Source: JAGTVG01 sp963820995
Lineage (GTDB): Bacteria > Bacteroidota > Bacteroidia > Cytophagales > Cyclobacteriaceae
Direction: 5' to 3'
Length of the DNA: 64,000 nucleotides
Assembly: GCA_963820995.1 (NCBI GenBank)
Contig: CAWGCL010000006.1
Coordinates: 372,001 to 436,000, forward strand
Numbering within the stretch: the first letter of the stretch is position 1; each line of letters begins with the position of its first letter. This document shows, one piece after another, positions 26,096 to 36,015 of this stretch. Below the pieces are notes generated by a model, which was not told where the DNA came from, ran no database searches, and was given only the letters and a program-made list of their open reading frames with translations. The translations under genes were made by a program, and so were the position numbers.

Positions 26096-28501
26096 ATGCT
26101 ACGGAATTACCTCCTAATAAGCCTGAGAAATATATTCAGACAAAAAAGCAACAGTTTTATTAACATTGCGGGTCTTGCCATGGGCATTACAGTCAGCCTA
26201 TTCATTGTCCTGTATATACAATCTGAATTCGGCTTCGAAAAAGATTATCCTCAATATAAAAATATTTACAGATTTGCATCAAGTAATTGGGCTAAATCCT
26301 CCCCTCCTGCTTCTGAAGCAGTTAAAAGCTATTTTCCAGAAATAAAAGAATCTGGCCGGGTTGCTTTATTCAGAGGTGGCAGAAGTATAGCTGTAATTGA
26401 TGATACACATTTTCCAATAGATAAGGGATATTATTCGGACAATTCGATTATTAAGATTTTTGACCGGAAGATAGTGGCTGGGAATTATGAAGACCTGTTG
26501 ACAAGGCCTTTTACATTAGTATTAACAGAAAGCCTAGCTAAAACACTATTTGGAGATAAGAATCCATTAGGGGAATCTGTGAAATTTGCTTTCGGAGAAT
26601 TGCAGCATGCCCGGGAATATGAGATAACAGGGGTGATCCAGAATTTTCCTGAAAATTCTCATTTAAAAATGGATTACCTAATCTCTATGCCTACCTTTTT
26701 TGAAGATTATCCTGATGAATGGACAAATTCCAGAACATGGAAGGTAATGTATACCTATCTTCTATTTGACAATAAAGATGATTATACAAATATTCAATCC
26801 AAGTTAAGAGATTTCCAATATGATCATCAGCTAAGTGAAAACTATACGGAAGAAGATCTCAATGCACGCGGTGATTTTTTTGAGCTGCACCCGATTGTCG
26901 ACATACACTTAAAATCACATCGAGAGCAGGAAATGGGCCCTAACAGTCATATCCGATACATTTACATATTCGGGGCATTGGCAGCACTTATAATCATCGT
27001 AGCCAGCGCAAATTTCATTAATATATTTGTAACCCAGGCTTTGAAGCGTAGCAAGGAAATTGGAATAAGAAAAGTTACAGGCGCCTATCGCATACAATTG
27101 ATCAATCAATTCTTGTTGGAAGCCCTGGTATACACTATACTATCTACATTTATTGCCATAATTCTTTGCAGTATAACACTTCCCCTATTTAATGAATTGG
27201 CCAACCAGAATTTTACTTTCAGGGATCTTTTGAAGAATGAACACCTTCTCGCCATTGCTCTTTTGATCATTGGAGTAACCTTTTTATCAGGCGGCTATCC
27301 TGCCATTTTTATATCCGGATTTAAGATTGTTGACAGCATTAAGATTAATCAGATACCACAATCATCCCTTTCCAATAGCAGAAAGGTATTATTAATTCTT
27401 CAATTCATCATTGCAATATTTATGATCAGCAGCACCCTGATCATATCCAGTCAATTGAAATATTTCAAAAATAAAGACCTTGGATTTGATAAGGAGCATA
27501 TTGTTGCTATATACACCTATGGCGATTTCAGAAGTGTTTTTCAACAAAGGAGAGAATATATATTTAATGAAATTAAGAAACACCCTGGAATTATTGAAAC
27601 CGGAGCAACCACAACATTAATAGGCAGCATCTCAAGCATTGAGTTCTTACGGCCAGACGGATGGGAGCCAGAAAATCGTGATGATTTTATGCGGTTCACA
27701 CGTGCAGATGAGGGTTTTATTCCAACCCTCGGGATCAAGCTCCTTGAAGGAAGGAATTTCAATCCTGTTACTGATTCTTCAGGTGCCTTTATTGTAAATG
27801 AAAAGGTTGTAGAAATGCTCAAGCTTGAAGATCCGATAGGTACCTTTGCCACGAATGACTTCTTCAATCACAGGGGGCCAATTGTTGGGGTTATGAAAGA
27901 TTTTAATTTCGCATCATTGCATAATGAAATTGAGCCGTTGGTTATCTCTTACAGGCCAGAATGGCCAGGAACTATACTTGTCAAACTATCCGGTGATCAG
28001 ATAAAAGAAGCAATAACGCATATGGAATCAATTACGAAAGAAATTGCCCCCGGAAGTATCTTCACATACAGTTTTCTGGATGAGGATCTTAACAACTTAT
28101 ATCTTTCAGAGGACAAAATGAGTAAAATATTTAAGGTATTCTCATTTCTTGCCATATTGATTTCTTGCATGGGCCTCTATGGTCTCGCTGCCTACTCGGC
28201 TGAATTAAGAACTAAAGAAATAGGTATAAGAAAAGCCTTTGGGGCTTCCATTCCCAAGATCCTGATCTTATTATCAAAAGTGTATATATCATTAATATTC
28301 ATATCATTTATTATTGCTATTCCTATATCCAACTATTTCGTTACTGAATGGCTGAAAAACTTCGCATATCAAACTTCTGTAAACTGGTGGGCATTTCTTA
28401 TATCAGGATTGGCAGTAGGTCTGATTGCCCTTACAGCGGTTACCGGAAAGTCAATACAGGCAGCAAGGACAAATCCATCAAAATCTCTTCGTTCCGAATA
28501 G
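26096..28501 (+). CDS. FtsX/MacB-type ABC transporter permease
   Basis: The 801-residue protein has the same two-core layout as the permease at 2061: N-terminal membrane segment (about 20-43), periplasmic MacB_PCD-like domain, FtsX core (about 290-410), second periplasmic domain, and C-terminal FtsX core (about 680-795). KEIGIRK occurs in both cores. No ATPase gene is adjacent. It follows a LytS/LytTR pair on the same strand, resembling the regulation seen for antimicrobial-peptide-sensing ABC systems, though that link is inference. A secreted S9 peptidase follows by about 100 bases. Confidence 0.9.
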   Translation: MLRNYLLISLRNIFRQKSNSFINIAGLAMGITVSLFIVLYIQSEFGFEKDYPQYKNIYRFASSNWAKSSPPASEAVKSYFPEIKESGRVALFRGGRSIAVIDDTHFPIDKGYYSDNSIIKIFDRKIVAGNYEDLLTRPFTLVLTESLAKTLFGDKNPLGESVKFAFGELQHAREYEITGVIQNFPENSHLKMDYLISMPTFFEDYPDEWTNSRTWKVMYTYLLFDNKDDYTNIQSKLRDFQYDHQLSENYTEEDLNARGDFFELHPIVDIHLKSHREQEMGPNSHIRYIYIFGALAALIIIVASANFINIFVTQALKRSKEIGIRKVTGAYRIQLINQFLLEALVYTILSTFIAIILCSITLPLFNELANQNFTFRDLLKNEHLLAIALLIIGVTFLSGGYPAIFISGFKIVDSIKINQIPQSSLSNSRKVLLILQFIIAIFMISSTLIISSQLKYFKNKDLGFDKEHIVAIYTYGDFRSVFQQRREYIFNEIKKHPGIIETGATTTLIGSISSIEFLRPDGWEPENRDDFMRFTRADEGFIPTLGIKLLEGRNFNPVTDSSGAFIVNEKVVEMLKLEDPIGTFATNDFFNHRGPIVGVMKDFNFASLHNEIEPLVISYRPEWPGTILVKLSGDQIKEAITHMESITKEIAPGSIFTYSFLDEDLNNLYLSEDKMSKIFKVFSFLAILISCMGLYGLAAYSAELRTKEIGIRKAFGASIPKILILLSKVYISLIFISFIIAIPISNYFVTEWLKNFAYQTSVNWWAFLISGLAVGLIALTAVTGKSIQAARTNPSKSLRSE

Positions 28502-28603
28502 GAATAAATACAAATTACCAATGCCAAAATAAAAAAGTGCTATTTGTCTGCACAGCAAATATTCTATACTTTTACACATATTTTTAGCATTAAAATCAGG
28601 AAG

Positions 28604-30985
28604 ATGAATCTATTGAAAGCGACTGCGGGACTAATTATTTTTTTTGTCGGAATTTGTAATCCGGTTTTTTCACAAACCGGGTTGAATTTAACTGAAATAA
28701 TGTCGGGGGATGACTTTGTTGGTCACTTGCCAAAAAACGTTTACTGGTCAGAAAACAGTAAGAGTGTTCTTTTCGACTGGAATCCCGAAAAAGAGCTTAA
28801 TGAGGATCTTTATAAAATTGATTTGAAGGGATTAATTCCTTATAGAGTCGGTATCGATGAACTGAAAAAGATGCCTTCAAAGAATGGCGTTTTGTCGATA
28901 GACAGATCCAGGAAATTGTATGAAAAGAATGGAGATATATTCATCTACCATATAAAATCCGGACAGGTTGATCAGATAACCAATACAACTGAACGGGAAT
29001 CTAATCCAGTCTTCACAAATAATGATAACCGCATTGTTTTCAGAAAAGGAGACAATTTGTTCAGTTTATCTCTAATTACAGGAAGTATAACACAGATCAC
29101 CAATTTCGTTGAGCAGGCGTCCGGCAAAAAGGATAAAAAATCCACCTCACAAAAAGAGTGGATCCAGAATGATGAAATGGCCCTTTTCGACATACTCAGG
29201 CTACGGAATGATAAAGAAAAACTATCTGAGGCAAAGAGAGATTCTTTAAAACCGCATAGACCTGTAGAAATTTCTATAAATGGCCAATACTTAAGTAATC
29301 TTACCATTAGCCCGGATGAAAGATACGTTCTGTACCATCTTATTAATAGAACGCAAAATGGTAATAATACAGAAGTTCCGAGTTATGTAACTGAAACTGG
29401 ATATGCAAAAATGTTAAGGGCGAGGCCAAATGTTGGTAGTCCTGAATCAAGTATGAAAATGGGAATAATTGATATTGAGGAGGATACTACATATATTATC
29501 GATCCAAAAAATATCCCGGGGATCTTTGACAAGCCCCTGTTCCTGAAAGATTATTTACCCGAGGATAGTACCTTTAATGATCAGTATAAAGATCCAAGAA
29601 ATATTGGATATCAATCACCCATATTTAATGAAAAGGGTGACCTGGCGGTAATGGTAATTCGATCTGCAGACAATAAAGACAGGTGGATCATGCAACTTGA
29701 CTTAATAAATGGGGAGTTGGTATTACTCGACAGGCAACGGGATGAATCATGGATTGGTGGGCCTGGTATCGGAGAGTGGAATTATGAAAGAAATACCCTT
29801 GGATGGCTTGCGGATGATGAAACAATCTGGTTTCAGTCTGAAGAATCAGGCTACTCTCATTTGTATACCCTGAATACCCGGACTAAGGCAAAAAAGACCA
29901 TAACCTCTGGAGATTGGGAAGTTTATAAGGCCCAGTTATCCACCGACAAGAAATATTTCTATCTAACGGCTAATAAGGAAGGACCTTCGGAACGTCATTT
30001 TTATAAGGTTTCTGTAGAAGGCGGCAATCCAATCCGTTATACACAGGAAGAAGGAAATTATGAAGTTTCTGTATCCCCTGATGAAAAAATGCTGGCCATA
30101 AGGTATTCATATAGCAACAAACCCTGGGAATTATACCTGATGCCAAATAAACCAGGTGCTAAAATGTTGCAGGTCACCCAATCTACAAGCCCTGAGTTCA
30201 ATGCCTACCCCTGGAGAGAACCAGAGTTAATTCAATTTAAAGCAGAAGATGGATCCTTGGTTCCGGCCCGAATATATAAACCGGAAAAGGCTGTTGAAAA
30301 TGGGCCAGCGGTAATATTTGTTCACGGAGCTGGTTATCTCCAGAATGTGCACAAATGGTGGAGCAGCTATTTCAGGGAATATATGTTTCATAACTTTTTG
30401 GTGGATCAGGGATATACTGTTCTGGACATAGATTACAGGGGAAGTGAAGGATATGGCCGTGATTGGCGAACAGGAGTTTACAGGCATATGGGCGGAAAAG
30501 ATCTTACTGACCATGTTGATGGTGCCAAATATCTTGTGACCGAGCATAATATTGATCCTGAAAGAATTGGGATTTATGGGGGCTCCTATGGTGGATTTAT
30601 TACAATTTTTGCAATGTTTAAGTATCCGGAGGTTTTTAATTGCGGCGCTGCTTTAAGGTCGGTCACTGATTGGGCCCATTATAATCATCCCTATACATCA
30701 AACCGGTTAAATACACCAGTGGAAGACAGCATTGCATACAGGAACAGTTCTCCGATATATTATGCTGAAGGTTTACAGGGAGAACTGATCATGTTGCATG
30801 GGATGGTAGATACGAATGTTCATTTTCAGGATGTTGTCAGGTTATCTCAAAAACTAATCGAACTTGGAAAGAAAAACTGGGATGTAGCCATTTTTCCGAT
30901 GGAAAATCATGGATTTAAGGAAGCATCAAGCTGGGCTGACGAATATCGAAGAATATTGGAGCTTTTTGAGCGGAATCTGAAATAG
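28604..30985 (+). CDS. S9 family (prolyl oligopeptidase/DPP IV-like) peptidase
   Basis: The start at 28604 was chosen over an in-frame ATG 60 bases upstream because it begins directly with a signal peptide (MNLLKATAGLIIFFVG, cleavage near residue 25). The resulting protein has 793 residues. The N-terminal ~500 residues form a beta-propeller with repeated DPP IV-like blades. The C-terminal alpha/beta-hydrolase domain has the nucleophile Ser661 in GGSYGGF, Asp736 in GMVDTNVH and His769 in MENHGF. It is probably periplasmic and trims dipeptides or short peptides. It lies downstream of the FtsX permease. Confidence 0.92.
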   Translation: MNLLKATAGLIIFFVGICNPVFSQTGLNLTEIMSGDDFVGHLPKNVYWSENSKSVLFDWNPEKELNEDLYKIDLKGLIPYRVGIDELKKMPSKNGVLSIDRSRKLYEKNGDIFIYHIKSGQVDQITNTTERESNPVFTNNDNRIVFRKGDNLFSLSLITGSITQITNFVEQASGKKDKKSTSQKEWIQNDEMALFDILRLRNDKEKLSEAKRDSLKPHRPVEISINGQYLSNLTISPDERYVLYHLINRTQNGNNTEVPSYVTETGYAKMLRARPNVGSPESSMKMGIIDIEEDTTYIIDPKNIPGIFDKPLFLKDYLPEDSTFNDQYKDPRNIGYQSPIFNEKGDLAVMVIRSADNKDRWIMQLDLINGELVLLDRQRDESWIGGPGIGEWNYERNTLGWLADDETIWFQSEESGYSHLYTLNTRTKAKKTITSGDWEVYKAQLSTDKKYFYLTANKEGPSERHFYKVSVEGGNPIRYTQEEGNYEVSVSPDEKMLAIRYSYSNKPWELYLMPNKPGAKMLQVTQSTSPEFNAYPWREPELIQFKAEDGSLVPARIYKPEKAVENGPAVIFVHGAGYLQNVHKWWSSYFREYMFHNFLVDQGYTVLDIDYRGSEGYGRDWRTGVYRHMGGKDLTDHVDGAKYLVTEHNIDPERIGIYGGSYGGFITIFAMFKYPEVFNCGAALRSVTDWAHYNHPYTSNRLNTPVEDSIAYRNSSPIYYAEGLQGELIMLHGMVDTNVHFQDVVRLSQKLIELGKKNWDVAIFPMENHGFKEASSWADEYRRILELFERNLK

Positions 30986-31008
30986 GCTTACAACAATAAA
31001 ACTATAAT

Positions 31009-31422
31009 ATGTCCTGGACTTGCCCGGACTGTGGAAAATCCTTTCGTAATCGGAATCAATGGCATTCCTGTTATAAACTGGACCTGGCAGATCATTTAAA
31101 GAATAAACCTGAGAAAATCCAGACTCTTGTGCATGATCTGTTGGCTCAGATTGAAACATTCGGACCTATTGAACTAAACCCGGTCAAATCGGTTATTCAG
31201 GTCAAGGCAGGCGCTACCTTTTTATCCATCAGACCCAAAAGCGAATACCTTGAACTTGAATTTCAGCTGGGTCAGGAAATCGATCAGTTCCCTATCCATC
31301 GAACCGTGAGAATCTCCCGAAACCGGGTACTTCATTTCATGAACATCGATTCCGGAGAAGATATCAATGACCAGCTCATAGAATGGCTACAAGACTCGTA
31401 CGATCTTGTCAGGGGAACATAA
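31009..31422 (+). CDS. DUF5655-domain protein with N-terminal zinc knuckle
   Basis: The 137-residue cytosolic protein starts with a small zinc-binding motif (Cys5, Cys8, His19, Cys21 in a CPDCGKSF...WHSC pattern). A DUF5655-like domain follows (about 30-130, with IELNPVKSVIQVKAGATF). Function of the domain is unknown. It lies 23 bases after the S9 peptidase stop and may be co-transcribed with it. Confidence 0.78.
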   Translation: MSWTCPDCGKSFRNRNQWHSCYKLDLADHLKNKPEKIQTLVHDLLAQIETFGPIELNPVKSVIQVKAGATFLSIRPKSEYLELEFQLGQEIDQFPIHRTVRISRNRVLHFMNIDSGEDINDQLIEWLQDSYDLVRGT

Positions 31423-31596
31423 TAATATGGTGGTATATTCCCTTATATTGTGCCATACATTCCTGGCCAGGAAATTTTGGCAAAAAGATAATTACAGATA
31501 TAAAGGAAGGTTTATGAATTCTACGGCTTCAGTAATTCTGAAAGCCATATTTAATTCCTAAATTAAAGCATATATTTTGCGAACGCTTCTATTACG

Positions 31597-32505
31597 ATGT
31601 TACAATTTCGACCATCTTACCTAAAATCATATAATGAAGGTGCTCTCAGGGATAAGATATTCAAGATAAATAAATTGAATACATCATGTAGCTTCTGTCC
31701 ACATCGATGCGGGACAGACAGAACTCAATCGAACACTGGAAAGTGTAAATCAGGTAGTTTACCTTTAATATCATCATATAGCCCTCATTTCGGGGAAGAA
31801 CCTCCACTAACCGGCATACGCGGATCTGGCACCATTTTCTTTGGCAATTGTAATTTATCCTGCATTTTCTGCCAAAACTACGACATATCGCAATGCGGTA
31901 TTGGAGAAGAGATGAGTCACTCAGATCTTGCACGCATTATGATTGACCTTCAGCACCTTGGTTGCCATAATATAAATTTTGTCTCACCAAGCCATATGGT
32001 ACATGCTATCCTGAATGCCTTACCTGAAGCCATTGAGATGGGATTAAACATTCCTCTTGTGTATAATTCCGGTGGATACGACTTAGTCTCTACTATAGAA
32101 TTACTTGAGGGGATATTTGATATATATATGCCAGATTTTAAATATATGGATAATAACATAGCCAATGAACTTAGCGGGGTTAATGATTATGTCGAAATGG
32201 CCATAGAATCGATATTTGAGATGTACAGACAGGTTGGTGATTTGCGGGTGAACGAATATGGGATCGCTCAAAAAGGACTGATCATACGTCATCTTGTTAT
32301 GCCAGATGATATCGCGCAAACTTACAAGGTTATAGATTTCGTTAAAGAACTATCAACAAATACTTACTTTAACCTGATGGATCAATACCGCCCGGCATAT
32401 CATGCCATGACAAATCCGAAGATAAACAGAAAACTCTCCGCTGGGGAATTCAACAAGGCATATGAGTATGCCGTCGATGTCGGATTATCTCGTATTGCGG
32501 GTTAA
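31597..32505 (+). CDS. Radical SAM protein, PflA-like (activating-enzyme-related)
   Basis: The 302-residue protein has the radical SAM motif CNLSCIFC (Cys85, Cys89, Cys92), preceded by a second cysteine group (Cys31, Cys34, Cys38, Cys50) that may bind a further cluster or zinc. The order resembles PflA-related proteins with an N-terminal cysteine domain. No glycyl-radical enzyme is nearby, so a role as its activase is not supported locally. Its last codons overlap the convergent membrane-protein gene by 4 bases. Substrate unknown. Confidence 0.85.
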   Translation: MLQFRPSYLKSYNEGALRDKIFKINKLNTSCSFCPHRCGTDRTQSNTGKCKSGSLPLISSYSPHFGEEPPLTGIRGSGTIFFGNCNLSCIFCQNYDISQCGIGEEMSHSDLARIMIDLQHLGCHNINFVSPSHMVHAILNALPEAIEMGLNIPLVYNSGGYDLVSTIELLEGIFDIYMPDFKYMDNNIANELSGVNDYVEMAIESIFEMYRQVGDLRVNEYGIAQKGLIIRHLVMPDDIAQTYKVIDFVKELSTNTYFNLMDQYRPAYHAMTNPKINRKLSAGEFNKAYEYAVDVGLSRIAG

Positions 32506-33359
32506 TAATCCGGAAGAAAATAATAAAAACCTTTGTCTTTGGTATAGTGGTCTCCTATCATATGGTAAATCGCAAATAATTCAAAAGAGAAAGGAATATA
32601 CCCTAAGTATCCCAGGACAGGCATTTCAAAGATATATAGAAATTCAACTCCAGGCGTATGATATATCCACTTTGGATATGCGAGGTAATTCCACATTTCC
32701 CAGAAAAAGCCACACATTAAACAACCAAGTGCCAGCGAGATCAATGGTCTCCAATCTTTAATATCAGTAAACGCAACCAGGCTGCGAAGGCCCCGCAGGT
32801 GATTAATTGAATCCAGAATCAGAAAAATAGATAGCCACAAAAAAACATAATAGTATTCAGGCCAGATTAATAATAAAACAAGGGCAACAATTCCAATCAG
32901 GATAATAATCCTGATACTGTTTAAACTGGAAGAAATTCTTGGTCCACCCTTTATATTTTTTAGCCATTTAAAGGAATTCAATAATTCTGCAGATCCAAAA
33001 ACCGCAGGGATTACGGTAGAAAAGCAAATGCTCGCATAAATAAAATATTCAAGGTCACTAAAATGTTCACGACCTAAATACTGCCAATTCTGGGTTCTAA
33101 TGTTTATTCCTTCGAAAAGCCACCAGACAGGTATAGAAATAAAGAACAATCCAACAAACTTTCTCCAGTTTTTTGATAGCAACGATTCTCCATTCCGCTT
33201 AAATACTATACCGTCTACAGAAAGGATATATCCAAACCAAAGTGGAAAAAATAAAATATGTGTCCTTAACCCTTCCAGATGCCAATTTAAATACCAGGCT
33301 GTGATTACTAAAACCAGGCCAGCATAGAAATGTAATGGCAAATGCTTTGGATGATCCAT
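32502..33359 (-). CDS. Hypothetical multi-pass membrane protein
   Basis: The 285-residue protein has seven or eight hydrophobic segments and several Trp-rich turns (WYLNWHLEG, WWLFEGINIR, FFWEMWNYLAYP). The pattern resembles uncharacterised Bacteroidota membrane proteins; no known transporter or enzyme motif is visible. It is convergent with the radical SAM gene and overlaps it by 4 bases at the stops. Function unknown. Confidence 0.65.
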   Translation of the reverse strand: MDHPKHLPLHFYAGLVLVITAWYLNWHLEGLRTHILFFPLWFGYILSVDGIVFKRNGESLLSKNWRKFVGLFFISIPVWWLFEGINIRTQNWQYLGREHFSDLEYFIYASICFSTVIPAVFGSAELLNSFKWLKNIKGGPRISSSLNSIRIIILIGIVALVLLLIWPEYYYVFLWLSIFLILDSINHLRGLRSLVAFTDIKDWRPLISLALGCLMCGFFWEMWNYLAYPKWIYHTPGVEFLYIFEMPVLGYLGYIPFSFELFAIYHMIGDHYTKDKGFYYFLPDY

Positions 33360-33568
33360 GAAAATTTAAATATACAAATACAAGTTATAGATTTTTGAAA
33401 CGTTATCTAAATACCGGCTAGAGGAAAAAACTTAAAAGCCCATTTAATATTACATATGTCCTGTAGGATAGAAAGTAAACAGGTATCGTCTGTAAAAAGT
33501 ATTAATTTAAATCATGAAACTTAAAACGCTATTTTTCAGATATTTATAAGACAATTGTCTGCGTTATC

Positions 33569-35287
33569 ATGCATAAAATCAGGTACTACTTACTGGAGAG
33601 CATTGATGTACGGATTATCCTGGTCGCGGTCATTTACTTTTTAAGCGCATATTTTGGACTGCTATTGGCCTTCAGGGATCCGATCACATCACCAGTATGG
33701 CCGCCTGTTGGCATTGGATTAGCTTTGATCCTCTTTCTGGGTACAAGAACATGGCCGGGAATAACAATTGGGTCACTGGTAGCCTATATGCTGGTATTCT
33801 GGTTAAATGGGATTGAGATTAATAGTGGCACAATTCAGGCTTCAATTATCATAAGTATTGGAAATACTATTGAAATATTACTTGGCCGTTACCTGATTAA
33901 ACGCTTCATAAAGGATCAGGATCCATTCAAGAATACCCATAATACTTTTGTCTTCTTAATTATTGCATTAATCATGTGCCTCATTGGTTCCTCATTAGGC
34001 ACCTATAGTTTCCATTTGAATGGAATAGTGGACCAACAGGACTTCATATCAAAATGGTTTATGTGGTGGATACCAAATGTTACCAGTGTTCTTTTATTTA
34101 CACCCTTCATTCTATCCTGGAAAAGGAAATTCAATGTACAGATCACTCGAAGAACAATTATTGAATCATTGATTTTCCTATTTTGCATGGCATTATTTAT
34201 TGTGATTCTACGAAATGAAGCACTAGCCCCTACCATTGAGAAATCATACCCATTTCTTATAATCCCATTTTTACTCTGGTTATCATTCAGGTTTAATCTT
34301 CAAACCACCTTAACCGGAATATTGATCACCGCGCTATCGGCTATATATATAACTATTCATGGCCAAGGCCCATTTGTTCTTGATTCAAATGAAAATTCCA
34401 TATTAATACTTCAGATTTTCATTGGTGTGATCAGCATCACCAGTATTATATTATCATCCACCGTATATGAAAGACTTGATGCACAATTAACCATTCAAAA
34501 ATTCAATGAAACTCTTGAAACTAAAATTGATGAAAGAACAAAGGCACTGAATGATGAAATATCATTTAGAAAAAGAGCGGAAGATAAATTGAAGGTAACC
34601 AACAGGCAATTGCGAAAAGCAAATGTAGAACTTGATAATTTTGTCTATAAAGTTTCACATGATTTAAGGGCGCCAATTGCATCGGTACTTGGCCTGGTAA
34701 ATCTTGCCAAGAAAGAGAATAAGTTTGACACGTTGAAGCAATATTTCGACATGGTTGGCAGAAGTGCAGTACAACAGGATTCCTTCATAAGGGATATACT
34801 TGATTTATCCAGGAATTCACGACTATTAGTTGATAAGAAAAGAATCAATTGGCAGGAATTAATTAACGATACTTTCGAACATCTGAAATACAGTGTAAAG
34901 GATAAAGCCATTGATAGAAAGATAAACATAAATGGAAAGTCCAGCTTTTATTCCGATCAACGAAGAATCAAGGTGATATTTAACAACCTGATCTCCAATG
35001 CTATAAGGTATTCGAATGGCAAGGATCCGCTAATTGAAATCGATGTTAAAATAAACAAAACCAATGCGAATATCTCCATTTCCGATAATGGGGTTGGCAT
35101 AGAAAAGAAACACCAAAAGAAAGTATTCGAAATGTTTTACAGAGCCACGGATGCTAACGCCGGTTCAGGATTGGGACTTTATATTGTTAAAGAATCTATA
35201 GATAAATTGAATGGCAATATTGACATGATGTCTGATGTTGGCATTGGCACAAAATTCCTTATTTCCCTGCCAAATCTGAAGAAGTAG
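33569..35287 (+). CDS. MASE1-domain sensor histidine kinase
   Basis: The 572-residue kinase has a membrane N-terminus of about eight segments (about 15-305) matching the MASE1 sensor domain (GLLLAFRDPITSPVWPPVGIGLAL). A coiled-coil linker follows (about 308-350), then HisKA with the phospho-acceptor His in KVSHDLRAPIAS and a HATPase domain (NLISNAIRYSNG, DNGVGIE, GSGLGLYIVKE). No response regulator is adjacent; the single-domain regulator at 49178 is a possible but unproven partner. Confidence 0.92.
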   Translation: MHKIRYYLLESIDVRIILVAVIYFLSAYFGLLLAFRDPITSPVWPPVGIGLALILFLGTRTWPGITIGSLVAYMLVFWLNGIEINSGTIQASIIISIGNTIEILLGRYLIKRFIKDQDPFKNTHNTFVFLIIALIMCLIGSSLGTYSFHLNGIVDQQDFISKWFMWWIPNVTSVLLFTPFILSWKRKFNVQITRRTIIESLIFLFCMALFIVILRNEALAPTIEKSYPFLIIPFLLWLSFRFNLQTTLTGILITALSAIYITIHGQGPFVLDSNENSILILQIFIGVISITSIILSSTVYERLDAQLTIQKFNETLETKIDERTKALNDEISFRKRAEDKLKVTNRQLRKANVELDNFVYKVSHDLRAPIASVLGLVNLAKKENKFDTLKQYFDMVGRSAVQQDSFIRDILDLSRNSRLLVDKKRINWQELINDTFEHLKYSVKDKAIDRKININGKSSFYSDQRRIKVIFNNLISNAIRYSNGKDPLIEIDVKINKTNANISISDNGVGIEKKHQKKVFEMFYRATDANAGSGLGLYIVKESIDKLNGNIDMMSDVGIGTKFLISLPNLKK

Positions 35288-35339
35288 TTGAGCTTACCCT
35301 ATCATCAAATCCCAGGCAGAATAGATAAAAATATCACTC

Positions 35340-35861
35340 CTATTTGTTATCTTCCAAAGTATAATAGAACTGTACTATACATCCAAGCTGTTCTACATAA
35401 ACCAACACTTTACGGGCATCAAATTTGTCAACCACCCCGGTCATCCCCCTGAAAGGCCCCTCGGGTATTTCAACGAACTGCCCCCTCTCGAATCCACTTC
35501 CTTCTACTTTGATATCCGATCCGGCATTTTCTATTTCTCTGATCGCCTGCAATTCAATATCTCTGATTATAGCTGGCTGACTCGCATAATAGACATATTT
35601 CATCACACCCGGATCCCTTAATGGCAACTGTCTGTTCTTTTCGTTGATATAGATGAATATATAGGATGAAAACATCGGGATTTGCACCTTCTTTTTCCTA
35701 TCACTCCATTGATGAACCGTTTTAATCAATGGGCAATAAACATCATAACCTGCCTCCTGCAAACGAGTTGTTACCTTTTTTTCATTTCTTGGCTTAGTAT
35801 ACAGAACATGCCATCTATATTCATTGATCTTTTTTAATCTTTCTATTTCATTTACCGACAT
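35340..35861 (-). CDS. UpxY-family transcription antiterminator (NusG/RfaH-like)
   Basis: The 173-residue protein has an NGN domain (about 15-115) with WHVLYTKPRNEKKV near the start and PMFSSYIFIYI in the core. A KOW-type C-terminal part follows (FERGQFVEIPEGPFRGMTGVV). UpxY proteins are RfaH-like factors that let RNA polymerase read through capsule operon leaders and are usually the first gene of such an operon. Here no polysaccharide gene lies downstream: the next gene on this strand would run into the convergent kinase. It may act on a distant locus. Confidence 0.88.
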   Translation of the reverse strand: MSVNEIERLKKINEYRWHVLYTKPRNEKKVTTRLQEAGYDVYCPLIKTVHQWSDRKKKVQIPMFSSYIFIYINEKNRQLPLRDPGVMKYVYYASQPAIIRDIELQAIREIENAGSDIKVEGSGFERGQFVEIPEGPFRGMTGVVDKFDARKVLVYVEQLGCIVQFYYTLEDNK

Positions 35862-35965
35862 CCTTACAATTAATGGTTGATTGGGTTTTACATATTTTTA
35901 AAAACCACATTTATTGTCGCCATCCAATGACTTTATTTCAATAGGTTTTTATACTTTTAAACCGC

Positions 35966-35973
35966 CAAAGTTA
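35966..35973 (-). promoter_or_regulatory. Candidate -7 box TAACTTTG for the UpxY-like gene
   Basis: On the minus strand TAACTTTG matches the Bacteroidota -7 consensus. Transcription would start near 35959, leaving a leader of about 98 nt before the gene at 35861. Long leaders are typical of UpxY genes. No -33 element was identified. Confidence 0.5.
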
Positions 35974-36015
35974 ATATGAAATCATTTAAATTTTCCTGAA
36001 TTGAGTTTTGTATTG

